Shown here piece by piece: positions 1-6,395 of a stretch of 53,064 bases of DNA (the first letter of the stretch is position 1; each line of letters starts with the position of its first letter). The notes beneath the pieces are model-generated. The model searched no databases, was not told the DNA's origin, and saw only the letters and a program-made list of their open reading frames with translations. The position numbers were made by a program, and so were the translations under genes. Where the stretch lies: NCBI RefSeq assembly GCF_003460505.1, contig NZ_QTVG01000013.1, positions 1 to 53,064 on the forward strand, in the 5' to 3' direction. This DNA comes from Eubacterium sp. AF36-5BH. Lineage in GTDB: Bacteria > Bacillota > Clostridia > Lachnospirales > Lachnospiraceae.

Positions 1-28
1 ATTCTTTATACTTTCTGTTACATCCGAC

Positions 29-48
29 AACTTACGCTGTTCCCAAGT
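29..48. repeat. 20-bp direct repeat, copy 1 (inside hsdS)
   Basis: AACTTACGCTGTTCCCAAGT occurs here and again at 545-564, in the same orientation and 516 bp (172 codons) apart. On the minus strand it encodes TWEQRKL at the start of each recognition domain. The repeat is in frame, so recombination between copies would swap or delete one recognition domain. Confidence 0.85.
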
Positions 49-544
49 TATTAAATTATTATATATTATAAAATACTTACGCTGATGAAGGGTGATAAGG
101 TGGTCAAGAGACTCCAAATAGTCTCCTATTTTTCTCTGTTCTTCTATTGATGTATACGGAATTTCAATAGTCTTCATTCCAGCAATATCTATACTTCTTC
201 CATCTCTTATCCCATATACATGTGGTACTAATTTATGCTTTATAAATTCATGAGAACGAAAGTATGGATAATAGAATCTTGAATCTGCTACATCACTATG
301 AAATGTATGATATGCAGGGCTTATAATGCCATCTAACAATGATTTTTCAAGTCCTCCTTCAAAGGAACGAAGATGCACTATGAAGTCATCTTTCCGCACC
401 ATTTTATAATTAGACAAATTAGATTCATCATACATTAAATTCCGGTCAGATTCTTCTCTTTTAACTGTTCCTCCACCCTGAATAATAGTAAGAGCCGGCA
501 GCTCCGTATGGTTCTTTTCAGAGTATTCTTTAAACACTTCTCCT

Positions 545-564
545 AACTTACGCTGTTCCCAAGT
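545..564. repeat. 20-bp direct repeat, copy 2 (5' end of hsdS fragment)
   Basis: Second exact copy of the 20-mer at 29-48. The homology to hsdS stops immediately upstream of this copy, where a short unrelated frame lacking a start codon begins. That is what a cassette boundary at a recombination site would look like. Confidence 0.8.
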
Positions 565-603
565 ATTACATATAAAAAAAAGAGAATATAATGGTGTAAT
601 TTA

Positions 604-751
604 ATAAAAAACAAAATGAAAAAGATTCTATTTTATAGTTCGATAAAGTAAAAAATAACGGAATCGAGTCCTGAAAAAGGGACAGTGAATATGAGAAAAT
701 AAAAGCATAAAAGGAAAAAGAAAAAAATTGCAGCTATAAAGGAGGCAAATT
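604..751. other. Intergenic region before the small acidic gene cluster
   Basis: AT-rich sequence between the hsdS fragment and the first plus-strand gene. Its only clear element is the ribosome binding site AAAGGAGG just before the ATG at 752. I see no convincing promoter or RNA gene. Confidence 0.5.
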
Positions 752-1015
752 ATGGGATTTTGGAACGGAAAAGCGGATGGACCTTTAGATAAGATGTTTG
801 ACTTTAACAGAGACGGAAAATTAAATGCTTGGGAAAGAGCAATGGAACTGGGGCTATTAATGGATGATGAAGATGACTACCAGGATGAGGATGATGAATT
901 TGATGAGGATATGGATAGTGAATTTGATGATGACGACGATGAAGAAGATGATGAAAGTGAAGAGCTGATGGAAGAAGATTGGGATTCGGATTACGATGAA
1001 AGTGATGAGTGGTAG
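752..1015 (+). CDS. Small acidic EF-hand-loop protein
   Basis: An 87-residue protein of unknown function with a good ribosome binding site (AAAGGAGG about 5 nt before ATG). Residues 17-28, DFNRDGKLNAWE, match a 12-residue EF-hand calcium-binding loop with D, N, D and the final E in the ligand positions. From about residue 38 onward the protein is almost entirely Asp and Glu with a few Ser, Tyr and Trp. There is no signal peptide or membrane segment, so it is predicted cytoplasmic. A similar loop recurs in the gene at 1645, and both this protein and the one at 1387 begin with MG, an aromatic or Leu, and a short polar stretch, suggesting a functional cluster. Calcium binding is inferred from the motif only. 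Confidence 0.75.
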   Translation: MGFWNGKADGPLDKMFDFNRDGKLNAWERAMELGLLMDDEDDYQDEDDEFDEDMDSEFDDDDDEEDDESEELMEEDWDSDYDESDEW

Positions 1016-1034
1016 AAGTAATTATAAAAATAAA

Positions 1035-1060
1035 TTGACATAACGTTATATATATATAAT
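1035..1060 (+). promoter_or_regulatory. Possible promoter upstream of the Cas12a-like repeat pair
   Basis: TTGACA at 1035-1040 is a perfect -35 box and TATAAT at 1055-1060 a perfect -10 box, but the spacing is only 14 bp; TAATAA at 1057-1062 would give 16 bp. A transcript from here would start at or just before the first repeat. Confidence 0.35.
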
Positions 1061-1161
1061 AAGATTGAGTTAATAATTTCTACTAATATGTAGATTAAGG
1101 ACGACCACATATACCACATTTGGTTTGAATGATTTATAATTTCTACTAAAATATGGTAGAT
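1060..1161 (+). CRISPR. Candidate orphan Cas12a-type mini-array (two diverged repeats, one spacer-sized segment)
   Basis: Two copies of the Cas12a (type V-A) repeat core lie 63 nt apart. The first, at 1075-1095, reads AATTTCTACT, AATAT, GTAGAT; the second, at 1138-1161, reads AATTTCTACT, AAAATATG, GTAGAT. Both keep the TCTAC/GTAGA hairpin that defines crRNA handles of this family, with loops of 6 and 9 nt. Upstream of the second core, GTTTGAATGATTTA (1123-1136) resembles the 5' half of Lachnospiraceae Cas12a repeats, which start GTTTCAAAGATT. A 36-39 nt repeat plus 27 nt spacer (1096-1122) accounts for the 63-nt period. No further copy occurs one period to either side and no cas gene is in the window. 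The hairpins and spacing are seen; the CRISPR origin is inferred. Confidence 0.5.
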
Positions 1162-1206
1162 AGAACCTTGTAGTTTCGAATAAATATAAAAATTGGTTGC
1201 AAAAGT

Positions 1207-1250
1207 AACTGCTAGTTTGCAAAAGTAGTAGCATGGAAAAACTAGCAGTT
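1207..1250. other. 12-bp inverted repeat hairpin
   Basis: AACTGCTAGTTT at 1207-1218 is perfectly complementary to AAACTAGCAGTT at 1239-1250, with a 20-nt loop. It has no T-run, so it may be a weak terminator or processing hairpin for the transcript containing the repeat pair at 1060-1161. Confidence 0.45.
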
Positions 1251-1386
1251 TAAATTGCAATTAAATTTCAATACTTTTCTGCCATAAGTCCCATTTATAG
1301 GACAATCTATTTGCTAGAATGAGAGTAAAGGAACCAAGGTAAAAAAAATTAAGATTTAGTTCTTAAGGAACGGAAAGGTGGTACTT

Positions 1387-1593
1387 ATGGGATTATTCGG
1401 AGACAAAGATGCAATTGTTGGAGCAGCTTTAGGAGCAGGCAATGCTTTTAACAAAAATAAGAAAACAAACAGAGCAGCAATATACGGAAGTGCAATGGGA
1501 GAATGTATTGGCTCGGGAAAGAAATGGACAGTGGAAGATTCTATAAAGTTAGAAGGAACAATAAGAGCATTGGATAGAAGAAAAAACAGATAA
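1387..1593 (+). CDS. Small hypothetical glycine/alanine-rich basic protein
   Basis: A 69-residue protein of unknown function. I chose the ATG at 1387, preceded at 5 nt by AAGGTGG, over an in-frame GTG at 1378. It begins MGLFGDKDAIVGAALGAG, with small residues spaced as in a glycine-zipper segment, then a Lys/Asn-rich stretch and a polar basic C-terminus (ALDRRKNR). No signal peptide, no clear membrane helix and no conserved motif that I recognise. It sits between two EF-hand-loop genes on the same strand and is probably part of the same group. It is basic where its neighbours are acidic, which would allow a charge-based interaction; that is speculation. Confidence 0.65.
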   Translation: MGLFGDKDAIVGAALGAGNAFNKNKKTNRAAIYGSAMGECIGSGKKWTVEDSIKLEGTIRALDRRKNR

Positions 1594-1644
1594 AAATAAA
1601 TAAACATATCTTAAAGAGAATAATAGAAGCGAGGAGGTATAGTG

Positions 1645-1914
1645 ATGAGAAATTGGATGGATTTAAATGGTGATGGTGAAATAGATGGTACAGAAATGAT
1701 GTTTGCACAAGAGATGATTTGTTCCAGCAGGGAAGAACATGAGGCATTATTTGGAGATGCTGGAGACTTTGAAGATGACGCAAATGATGATTTTAAGACT
1801 GATGCCATGCTGGCAGGACTTGATGCTGATGAGTTAGAGTTTATGGATTCTGATGAAAGAGCAGAGGCATTGGAAGAAGCTGGGTTAGAAGCAGACGATT
1901 ATGATTTTGACTAG
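1645..1914 (+). CDS. Small acidic EF-hand-loop protein
   Basis: An 89-residue acidic protein of unknown function. The ATG at 1645 has AGGAGG at 1632-1637, 7 nt upstream, and is preferred to the GTG at 1642. Residues 6-17, DLNGDGEIDGTE, form a textbook EF-hand calcium loop with D, N, D, I and terminal E in place. The remainder is rich in Glu, Asp and Ala and ends DDYDFD. It lacks a signal peptide and membrane segments. Together with the 752 gene it forms a pair of intracellular acidic proteins carrying a single EF-hand loop each. I infer divalent-cation binding from the motif; the pathway is unknown. Confidence 0.75.
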   Translation: MRNWMDLNGDGEIDGTEMMFAQEMICSSREEHEALFGDAGDFEDDANDDFKTDAMLAGLDADELEFMDSDERAEALEEAGLEADDYDFD

Positions 1915-1984
1915 AATTAACTTTGTCCTAGAGTGAATAACAAGGAAAAAACAACTACAACAAAACAGGGAAAATTCCCCAGCA

Positions 1985-2034
1985 AGAATGTAAATTCACA
2001 CATTTCTAGCGGCACATCTTAACTTTTACATTCT
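1985..2034. other. Hairpin-forming inverted repeat
   Basis: AGAATGTAAA (1985-1994) pairs with TTTACATTCT (2025-2034) across a 30-nt loop, just upstream of the 2063 gene. No T-run follows. Possibly a regulatory hairpin in the leader. Confidence 0.3.
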
Positions 2035-2062
2035 AAACTACATTGGGTTATGAGGTTTTATT

Positions 2063-2617
2063 ATGATTGGAACAAACAGTTTTTTTTACATAATGGACTA
2101 CAGTGGTAATTATTATCGAACAAATAAATCGGACCAGCTTGTCGTTGCATCAGGACGGGAAGAGGCAGAGATATTTACTTTGAAAGATGCTAATTCAAGA
2201 ACCTCAGTAGGAAGGAAATCTCATTTTTATTTAATTTCACCGGTAGAAGAGACAGAAGAAGCAACCTCAAATGAACAAATGAATTTAGTAGAAGAGATAA
2301 CAGATGTAACTCCGAATGAACAAATGAATTCAGCGGAAGATACAGCAGAACCAACTCTCTTACATGAATCTGCAGACCAGATAGCAGATGAAACAGATTA
2401 CATAGAGGATAGTAAATATAACGTGACAGAGGGCTATAAAGTATACAAGGATTTAAGAAATCTTAAGCAGCTGCAGAAGCAGAAAGAACACGAGCTGGAT
2501 TTACTTTACAATATGACAATGTACATTGATTGTCAGAACATGGCAGATATTTGTAAGGAAAATTTAGAAGAAATGGAAAAAATAGATTTAACTGAAACAA
2601 TGAAAATTTCAGCATAG
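2063..2617 (+). CDS. Hypothetical acidic protein with C-terminal coiled-coil-like segment
   Basis: A 184-residue protein I do not recognise. The ribosome binding site is weak (TGAGGT 8 nt before ATG). The N-terminal 60 residues look globular (FFYIMDYSGNYYRTNKSDQ, then FTLKDANSRTSVGRKSHFYL). The middle, about 70-120, is acidic and contains an imperfect internal duplication around NEQMN (SNEQMNLVEE and PNEQMNSAED). The C-terminal third (KVYKDLRNLKQLQKQKEHELD) has a heptad-like pattern suggesting a short coiled coil. No signal peptide. It lies in the same-strand series of small acidic genes 752-3201 and may be co-inherited with them. Confidence 0.65.
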   Translation: MIGTNSFFYIMDYSGNYYRTNKSDQLVVASGREEAEIFTLKDANSRTSVGRKSHFYLISPVEETEEATSNEQMNLVEEITDVTPNEQMNSAEDTAEPTLLHESADQIADETDYIEDSKYNVTEGYKVYKDLRNLKQLQKQKEHELDLLYNMTMYIDCQNMADICKENLEEMEKIDLTETMKISA

Positions 2618-2664
2618 AAGCCAATTAGTTACTTATGAAAAACTCAATTTCAGGAGGTACCGTT

Positions 2665-3201
2665 ATGAAGAAAATGAACAAGTATATGAAAACAACTATA
2701 ATAACTGTTATTATCCTTGCATTATTCACTATTGCTCAAAGAGATAAAATTATAGGATATTTTGAACCAAAATGTATTGAAGAAGGATGTACCGAAAAGG
2801 TAGTTGAAGGAACAAATTATTGCAGATGGCATTTGATTAGTGATGACAATGATTATAGTGATACATATCACTCAGGAACAGTCACAACCACAACTAGTGC
2901 GTATTCAGATAACACAGATGGATCCCATAGTAACAATGATTACAACAATTACAACAACTACAACAACTACAATAGTGATGACAATGAGTATGACGATGAT
3001 TCAGACTATACTCAGGAAACTACCAGCGACAACAAGGTTTACAAATACCATAAACGTATACAATATGATTCAAGTGAAGATGCCTATGATGATGGCTATG
3101 ATGATATTTATGATGATGGAGACTATGATTACGACCGATATGACAATGATGAGGATTATGCTGAAGGTGTAGATGATGCCATGGCGGAAATCGATTGGTA
3201 A
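2665..3201 (+). CDS. Membrane-anchored Asp/Tyr/Asn-rich protein with a Cys/His cluster
   Basis: I start this 178-residue protein at ATG 2665 because AGGAGGT lies at 2653-2659; the upstream in-frame ATG at 2635 has no site. A basic N-terminus is followed by one hydrophobic helix (residues about 10-26, TTIITVIILALFTIA). A cluster CIEEGC...YCRWH then gives three Cys and a His in a zinc-binding-like arrangement. After this the sequence is low-complexity: Asn/Tyr repeats around 90-105, then Asp/Tyr-rich sequence to the end. Topology would place the acidic tail outside. Function unknown. The downstream remnant at 3201-3350 suggests the gene once continued into a C-terminal domain. Confidence 0.65.
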   Translation: MKKMNKYMKTTIITVIILALFTIAQRDKIIGYFEPKCIEEGCTEKVVEGTNYCRWHLISDDNDYSDTYHSGTVTTTTSAYSDNTDGSHSNNDYNNYNNYNNYNSDDNEYDDDSDYTQETTSDNKVYKYHKRIQYDSSEDAYDDGYDDIYDDGDYDYDRYDNDEDYAEGVDDAMAEIDW

Positions 3202-3350
3202 AAATATACAAATCAGGCAAGTCCAAGATTATTTCAAACAAAGCTGGTAAGAAGAAAATTTCTATTAAGTTTAAGAAAGTAACTGGAGCAAAAGTGTACG
3301 GCTCATATTCAGCTAAAGTAAAAAAGTTAAATAAGAACTTAAATGAATAA
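3201..3350 (+). pseudogene. Remnant of a C-terminal surface-protein (Fn3-like) domain
   Basis: Immediately after, and in a different frame from, the preceding gene, an open stretch reads SKIISNKAGKKKISIKFKK and then VTGAKVYG up to a stop at 3348-3350. This strongly resembles the Lys-rich beta-sandwich repeat with a W/V-x-GAKGYEV core seen at the C-termini of the LRR proteins at 16968 and 17970. It has no start codon or ribosome binding site. Likely a decayed C-terminal domain separated from its N-terminus by frameshift or deletion. Confidence 0.5.
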
Positions 3351-3379
3351 AAACTTAAGTTGATAAAAAGTTAAATAAA

Positions 3380-3421
3380 AACTCTACGGGAGATTTGAAA
3401 AAATTTCCTGTAGAGTTTTTT
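3380..3421 (+). terminator. Rho-independent terminator
   Basis: AACTCTACGGGA pairs with TTCCTGTAGAGTT (one G-U pair) and is followed by TTTTTT. It closes the 752-3350 cluster. Confidence 0.8.
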
Positions 3422-3547
3422 GTGTAATGGAAAATTGTTTATTATATAAAAATGTTCCACAACAATGCACTTTCGCACAAAAGAAATTTATAAAGTTCAA
3501 TTACTAAATGAAGGTTATTGAAGAATTATCTGAGTACATACTATTTC

Positions 3548-3575
3548 TTGAAATTATCTTCTTAAAGTATATAAT
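3548..3575 (+). promoter_or_regulatory. Sigma-A promoter for the 3744 gene
   Basis: TTGAAA at 3548-3553 and TATAAT at 3570-3575 are separated by 16 bp. The leader to the ATG at 3744 is about 160 nt of very AT-rich sequence in which I see no further structure. Confidence 0.5.
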
Positions 3576-3743
3576 AGATGAAGGAAATTATAAAAAAGTA
3601 AAAGATATAAATAAATTATAAAAAAGCAAAATATAAAATTACACTTTTATAAAAAAGAAAGTATGATATTTAAAGCATAAAAACAAAGTACAATAACAAA
3701 TAAAAATAAAGTATAAAAATATTAAAACTGAGGTGATTACAAA

Positions 3744-4427
3744 ATGATAAAGGCAAAACAAATATCAGAATCCATTGAGTTAGGAGCATTGCTCGCAATT
3801 TCAGGTGGTATGATGGATGCTTACTCATATATTGAAAGAGGAGAAGTCTTTGCAAATGCCCAAACAGGAAATATGCTTCTGTTTGGTGTAAACCTTTCTG
3901 TGGGAAATTTTCATAAGGCAATATATTATTTCTGCCCAATTTTAGCTTTTACAATAGGCATAATGTTGGCTGACGTTGTAAGAATGAAAACAACAAGGAA
4001 ACTTCATTGGAGACAGTGGTCGGTATTGTATGAGGCAATAATTTTAATAGGGGTATCATTTGTACCATTATCATTAAATCTTTTAGCAAACAGTTTAACA
4101 TCCCTTGCCTGCGGAATACAGGTTGAAAGCTTCAGAAAAATTCATGGTAAAGGCATCGCCACAACAATGTGTATCGGTAATTTAAGAAGCGCTACCCAGA
4201 ATATGTGCGACTTCACCAAGTCAAAAGACAGACAAAAATTGCTAAATGGAATTTTATATTTTGGAATTATAGGCTGCTTTATAGTAGGCGCAATAATTAG
4301 TAACGGCTTTATTGAGATTCTTGGCAAGAGGGCAATCCTTGTAAGTGCCATATTATTAATTTTAGCATTTCTTGTTATGTTTATAGATAGGGAAGAAAGT
4401 CTACTTAAAAAAAACAAAATAAAGTAA
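3744..4427 (+). CDS. YoaK/DUF1275 family membrane protein
   Basis: A 227-residue integral membrane protein of the DUF1275 (YoaK) family. Family hallmarks are visible at the N-terminus: LAISGGMMDAYSYI followed by FANAQTGNMLLFG. Roughly six hydrophobic segments follow, ending in an ILLILAFLVMF helix and a basic tail. The conserved segment ACGIQVESFRK and the following cytoplasmic stretch with RSATQNM also fit. The substrate of the family is not established. It appears monocistronic, with its own promoter and a TGAGGTG site before the ATG. Length is normal for the family. Confidence 0.85.
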   Translation: MIKAKQISESIELGALLAISGGMMDAYSYIERGEVFANAQTGNMLLFGVNLSVGNFHKAIYYFCPILAFTIGIMLADVVRMKTTRKLHWRQWSVLYEAIILIGVSFVPLSLNLLANSLTSLACGIQVESFRKIHGKGIATTMCIGNLRSATQNMCDFTKSKDRQKLLNGILYFGIIGCFIVGAIISNGFIEILGKRAILVSAILLILAFLVMFIDREESLLKKNKIK

Positions 4428-4564
4428 ATACAAAAAACTAAATGCAAAATTTATTAAAGATTCGCTAATACAAAAATTAAATGTAAGATTAAAAAATTAA
4501 CTAGTAGAAAAAGTTTATGGAGTTTAGTATCATAAAAAATAAAGACGCGACAAAAGGAGAAGAA

Positions 4565-5728
4565 ATGAGTAACAAAAGAGAAAAGAAAAAATGGTCTACT
4601 AAAAAGAAAGTGGTTGCAACCCTTGTAAGCATAGTGGCACTTTTTCTGATAATTGTTTTAGGCTACGTGGCATATGTTTTCGGAACTTACCACAGAATAC
4701 CGGACAAGCAGAAATTATCAATTAACAAACCAGCGTCATCTCAGAATGCAAATAGTAGTGAGACCGGTGAAAGCAAAAATGTCAAAACGTTAGACACAAG
4801 CAAACTGACAAAAAATAAAGAATACAAAATAGGAACATATAATGTTGGATTTGGAGCTTACACTCCAACTTACAGTTTCTTTATGGATGGCGGAAAATAT
4901 TCAAGATGTTTTAGCAAACAGTCAGGCATTGACGCAATTAACGGTGCGGCAGATTATGCTATGGAAGAAAAGCCTGATTTTATGATTTTTCAGGAAGTAG
5001 ACAGAAAATCTACCAGAAGCTATCACGTTAATCAGGAAAATTTAATAACAGAAAAATTCGCAAATTATTACGAAGACTTTGCCGTAAATTACGATTCAGC
5101 ATATTTATTTTATCCATTTAATGAACCTATCGGAAAGTCATATTCAGGAATTGCCTTTTACTCAAAATATTTGATTACATCAGCAGTAAGAAGAAGCTTT
5201 CCAATTTCAACTTCTTTTTCAAAAATATTGGATTTGGACAGATGCTATAGTGTAAGCCGTATTCCTGCAGACGGTGGAAAGGAACTTGTAGTGTACAGTG
5301 TTCATATGTCTGCTTACGGAAATAGCGACGAAATCCGAGAAGGTCAGACTTCAATGCTTTTTAACGATATGAAGGAAGAACGCCAAAAAGGCAATTACGT
5401 TATATGTGGTGGCGACTTTAATCACAACTTAAAACTGGACGAAAACGATAATGCAGAACACGAAGGCTGGGCATATCCATTTCCACGAAGTAAAATGCCA
5501 AAGGAATTAAGCTTTGCAATGGACCAACTGTCAAAAGGCAAATACGATAGCCTTGCACCATCCAACAGAAATACGGATATGGAATACATCAAAGGAAAGA
5601 CTTTTACATGTATATTAGACGGGTTCATCATATCCGACAACGTTCAAATGACAGATTACACAATCAAAGACAATGGCTTCAAATACTCAGACCACCAGCC
5701 CGTATTTATGAGCTTTAAATTAAAATAA
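4565..5728 (+). CDS. Membrane-anchored endonuclease/exonuclease/phosphatase-fold protein
   Basis: A 387-residue protein starting at ATG 4565, which has AAAGGAGAAG just upstream; an earlier in-frame ATG at 4517 lacks a site. Residues about 16-42 form an uncleaved signal anchor (VVATLVSIVALFLIIVLGYVA), placing the catalytic domain outside. The EEP-superfamily motifs appear in order: GTYNVGFG, DFMIFQEVD (catalytic Glu), VYSVHMSA, GGDFNHN (Asp/Asn) and a final SDHQPVF (Asp-His). These enzymes cleave phosphodiester bonds in nucleic acids, phospholipids or small phosphates; an extracellular DNase or phosphodiesterase role is possible, but the substrate cannot be read from sequence. A sizeable Ser/Asn-rich linker separates anchor and domain. 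Confidence 0.85.
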   Translation: MSNKREKKKWSTKKKVVATLVSIVALFLIIVLGYVAYVFGTYHRIPDKQKLSINKPASSQNANSSETGESKNVKTLDTSKLTKNKEYKIGTYNVGFGAYTPTYSFFMDGGKYSRCFSKQSGIDAINGAADYAMEEKPDFMIFQEVDRKSTRSYHVNQENLITEKFANYYEDFAVNYDSAYLFYPFNEPIGKSYSGIAFYSKYLITSAVRRSFPISTSFSKILDLDRCYSVSRIPADGGKELVVYSVHMSAYGNSDEIREGQTSMLFNDMKEERQKGNYVICGGDFNHNLKLDENDNAEHEGWAYPFPRSKMPKELSFAMDQLSKGKYDSLAPSNRNTDMEYIKGKTFTCILDGFIISDNVQMTDYTIKDNGFKYSDHQPVFMSFKLK

Positions 5729-5914
5729 AAAGAAAGATAAAACAGACAGAATACAAGTAAGTAAACACAGTAACAGAAGAGATGAACAAACTATGCATAA
5801 ACAAGAGAAGCTAAATAAACAAATTATACATAGTAATAATCAAAAAATAAATAAGATAAAATAAGGAAACAAGACAGAGCAAAAAACATTGCCCCGCCTT
5901 GTTTTCTTTTATTT
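5729..5914. other. Gene-free AT-rich stretch
   Basis: About 185 nt of A-rich sequence after the EEP gene. No clear terminator, promoter or ORF seen; it leads into the dispersed repeat copy at 5915. Confidence 0.4.
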
Positions 5915-5965
5915 AATAAGAAACGTTTCACTATGGATGCACTATGGTACAAGAAGAAAATAGTT
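5915..5965. repeat. Dispersed intergenic repeat, copy A
   Basis: A 51-nt segment with about 35 of 51 identities (gapless, by eye) to 46908-46958. The shared blocks are AACGTT, then CTA, GGATG, and AAGAAAA ending AGTT. A weaker third copy lies at 47819-47862. Confidence 0.5.
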
Positions 5966-5975
5966 GAAAAACAAG

Positions 5976-6025
5976 TTGACTTATGACACCCTGTCATATA
6001 CAATACCATATGACAACATATCATA
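5976..6025 (+). promoter_or_regulatory. RND-exporter promoter with two tandem palindromic operators
   Basis: TTGACT (5976-5981) and TACAAT (5999-6004) are 17 bp apart. That spacer is itself a perfect palindrome, TATGACA-CCC-TGTCATA (5982-5998). A second site with the same architecture and one mismatch, TATGACA-ACA-TATCATA, lies at 6009-6025 over the expected transcript start. Centres are 27 bp apart. The position suits repression by the TetR-family protein encoded at 10365. Confidence 0.65.
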
Positions 6026-6032
6026 CAACAAA

Positions 6033-6379
6033 CATTATACTCCCCATGCGAATATGCAATTCCAAGGCGAACATATACATATTAAGACATTATACTCCCC
6101 ATACGAATTTGTATATCCCAGTGAGAAAATATATGTATTAAAGAAAGTGCTCTGAAGCCGTCGGTTAATAAAGGCAGCAAAGTCGGCTTTATATAACCGC
6201 TACGAGCTGAAGGCAGCGGGAGCGTGCTTTCGTAATACATATATTTTCCCACTGGGAATAACCCAATTTTATGTGGATGCATACTTTTAATGTACATTTC
6301 CCACCGGAATAACCCAATTTTATGTGAATGCATATTTTTAATGTACATTTTCCACTGGGGATAACTCAATTTTATAGGA
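6033..6379. repeat. Mirrored repeat array in the RND-exporter leader
   Basis: Two direct copies of a unit of about 55 nt beginning CATTATACTCCCCAT start at 6033 and 6088. After a central 90-nt region, the same unit reappears in inverted orientation from 6233, then as two further tandem copies from 6297 and 6348, containing CCCACTGGGAATAACCCAAT or variants of it. The array lies wholly between the promoter and the exporter start codon, so it would be transcribed as the 5' leader. Confidence 0.7.
6116..6257. other. Long structured element at the centre of the array
   Basis: The outer arms 6116-6140 and 6233-6257 are inverted repeats matching at 24 of 25 positions, from TCCCAGTGAGAAAATA to its complement. 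Inside, CGGTTAATAAAG pairs with CTTTATATAACCG and AAGCCG pairs with CGGCTT. Local GC is higher than in the flanks. It could be a MITE-like insertion or a structured RNA. Confidence 0.5.
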
Positions 6380-6395
6380 GCAGAAAGGAAAACAC

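Larger units (their letters stand above)
1..600 (-). pseudogene. hsdS: Start-less, edge-truncated type I restriction specificity subunit (HsdS) fragment
   Basis: An uninterrupted minus-strand frame runs from a stop at 603-601 to the left edge (200 codons) and reads as the DNA-recognition subunit of a type I restriction-modification system. It contains TWEQRKLGEVF at the start of one target recognition domain, then HLRSFEGGLEKS, the typical domain end IPYTSIEEQRKIGDYLESLD, and a second TWEQRKLSDV opening the next recognition domain at about 48-30. No ATG, GTG or TTG lies between the stop and the first TWEQRKL, so it is not an independently translated gene as it stands. The linker between the two halves is only about 15 residues (after ITLHQRK), shorter than the usual conserved central region. 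This fits a silent or donor hsdS cassette, or a decayed gene. No hsdM or hsdR is visible. HsdS identity is confident; cassette status is inference. Confidence 0.75.

Noticed and set aside
2840..3241. Long open frames on other strands and frames over the Asp/Tyr-rich region
   Set aside because: They are low-complexity shadows (runs of Met/Thr or His) of the real Asp-rich gene.
3508..3621. A 37-codon ORF (MKVIEELSEYILFLEIIF...) in the leader of the DUF1275 gene
   Set aside because: No ribosome binding site, extremely AT-rich, and it overlaps a good promoter; most likely chance.
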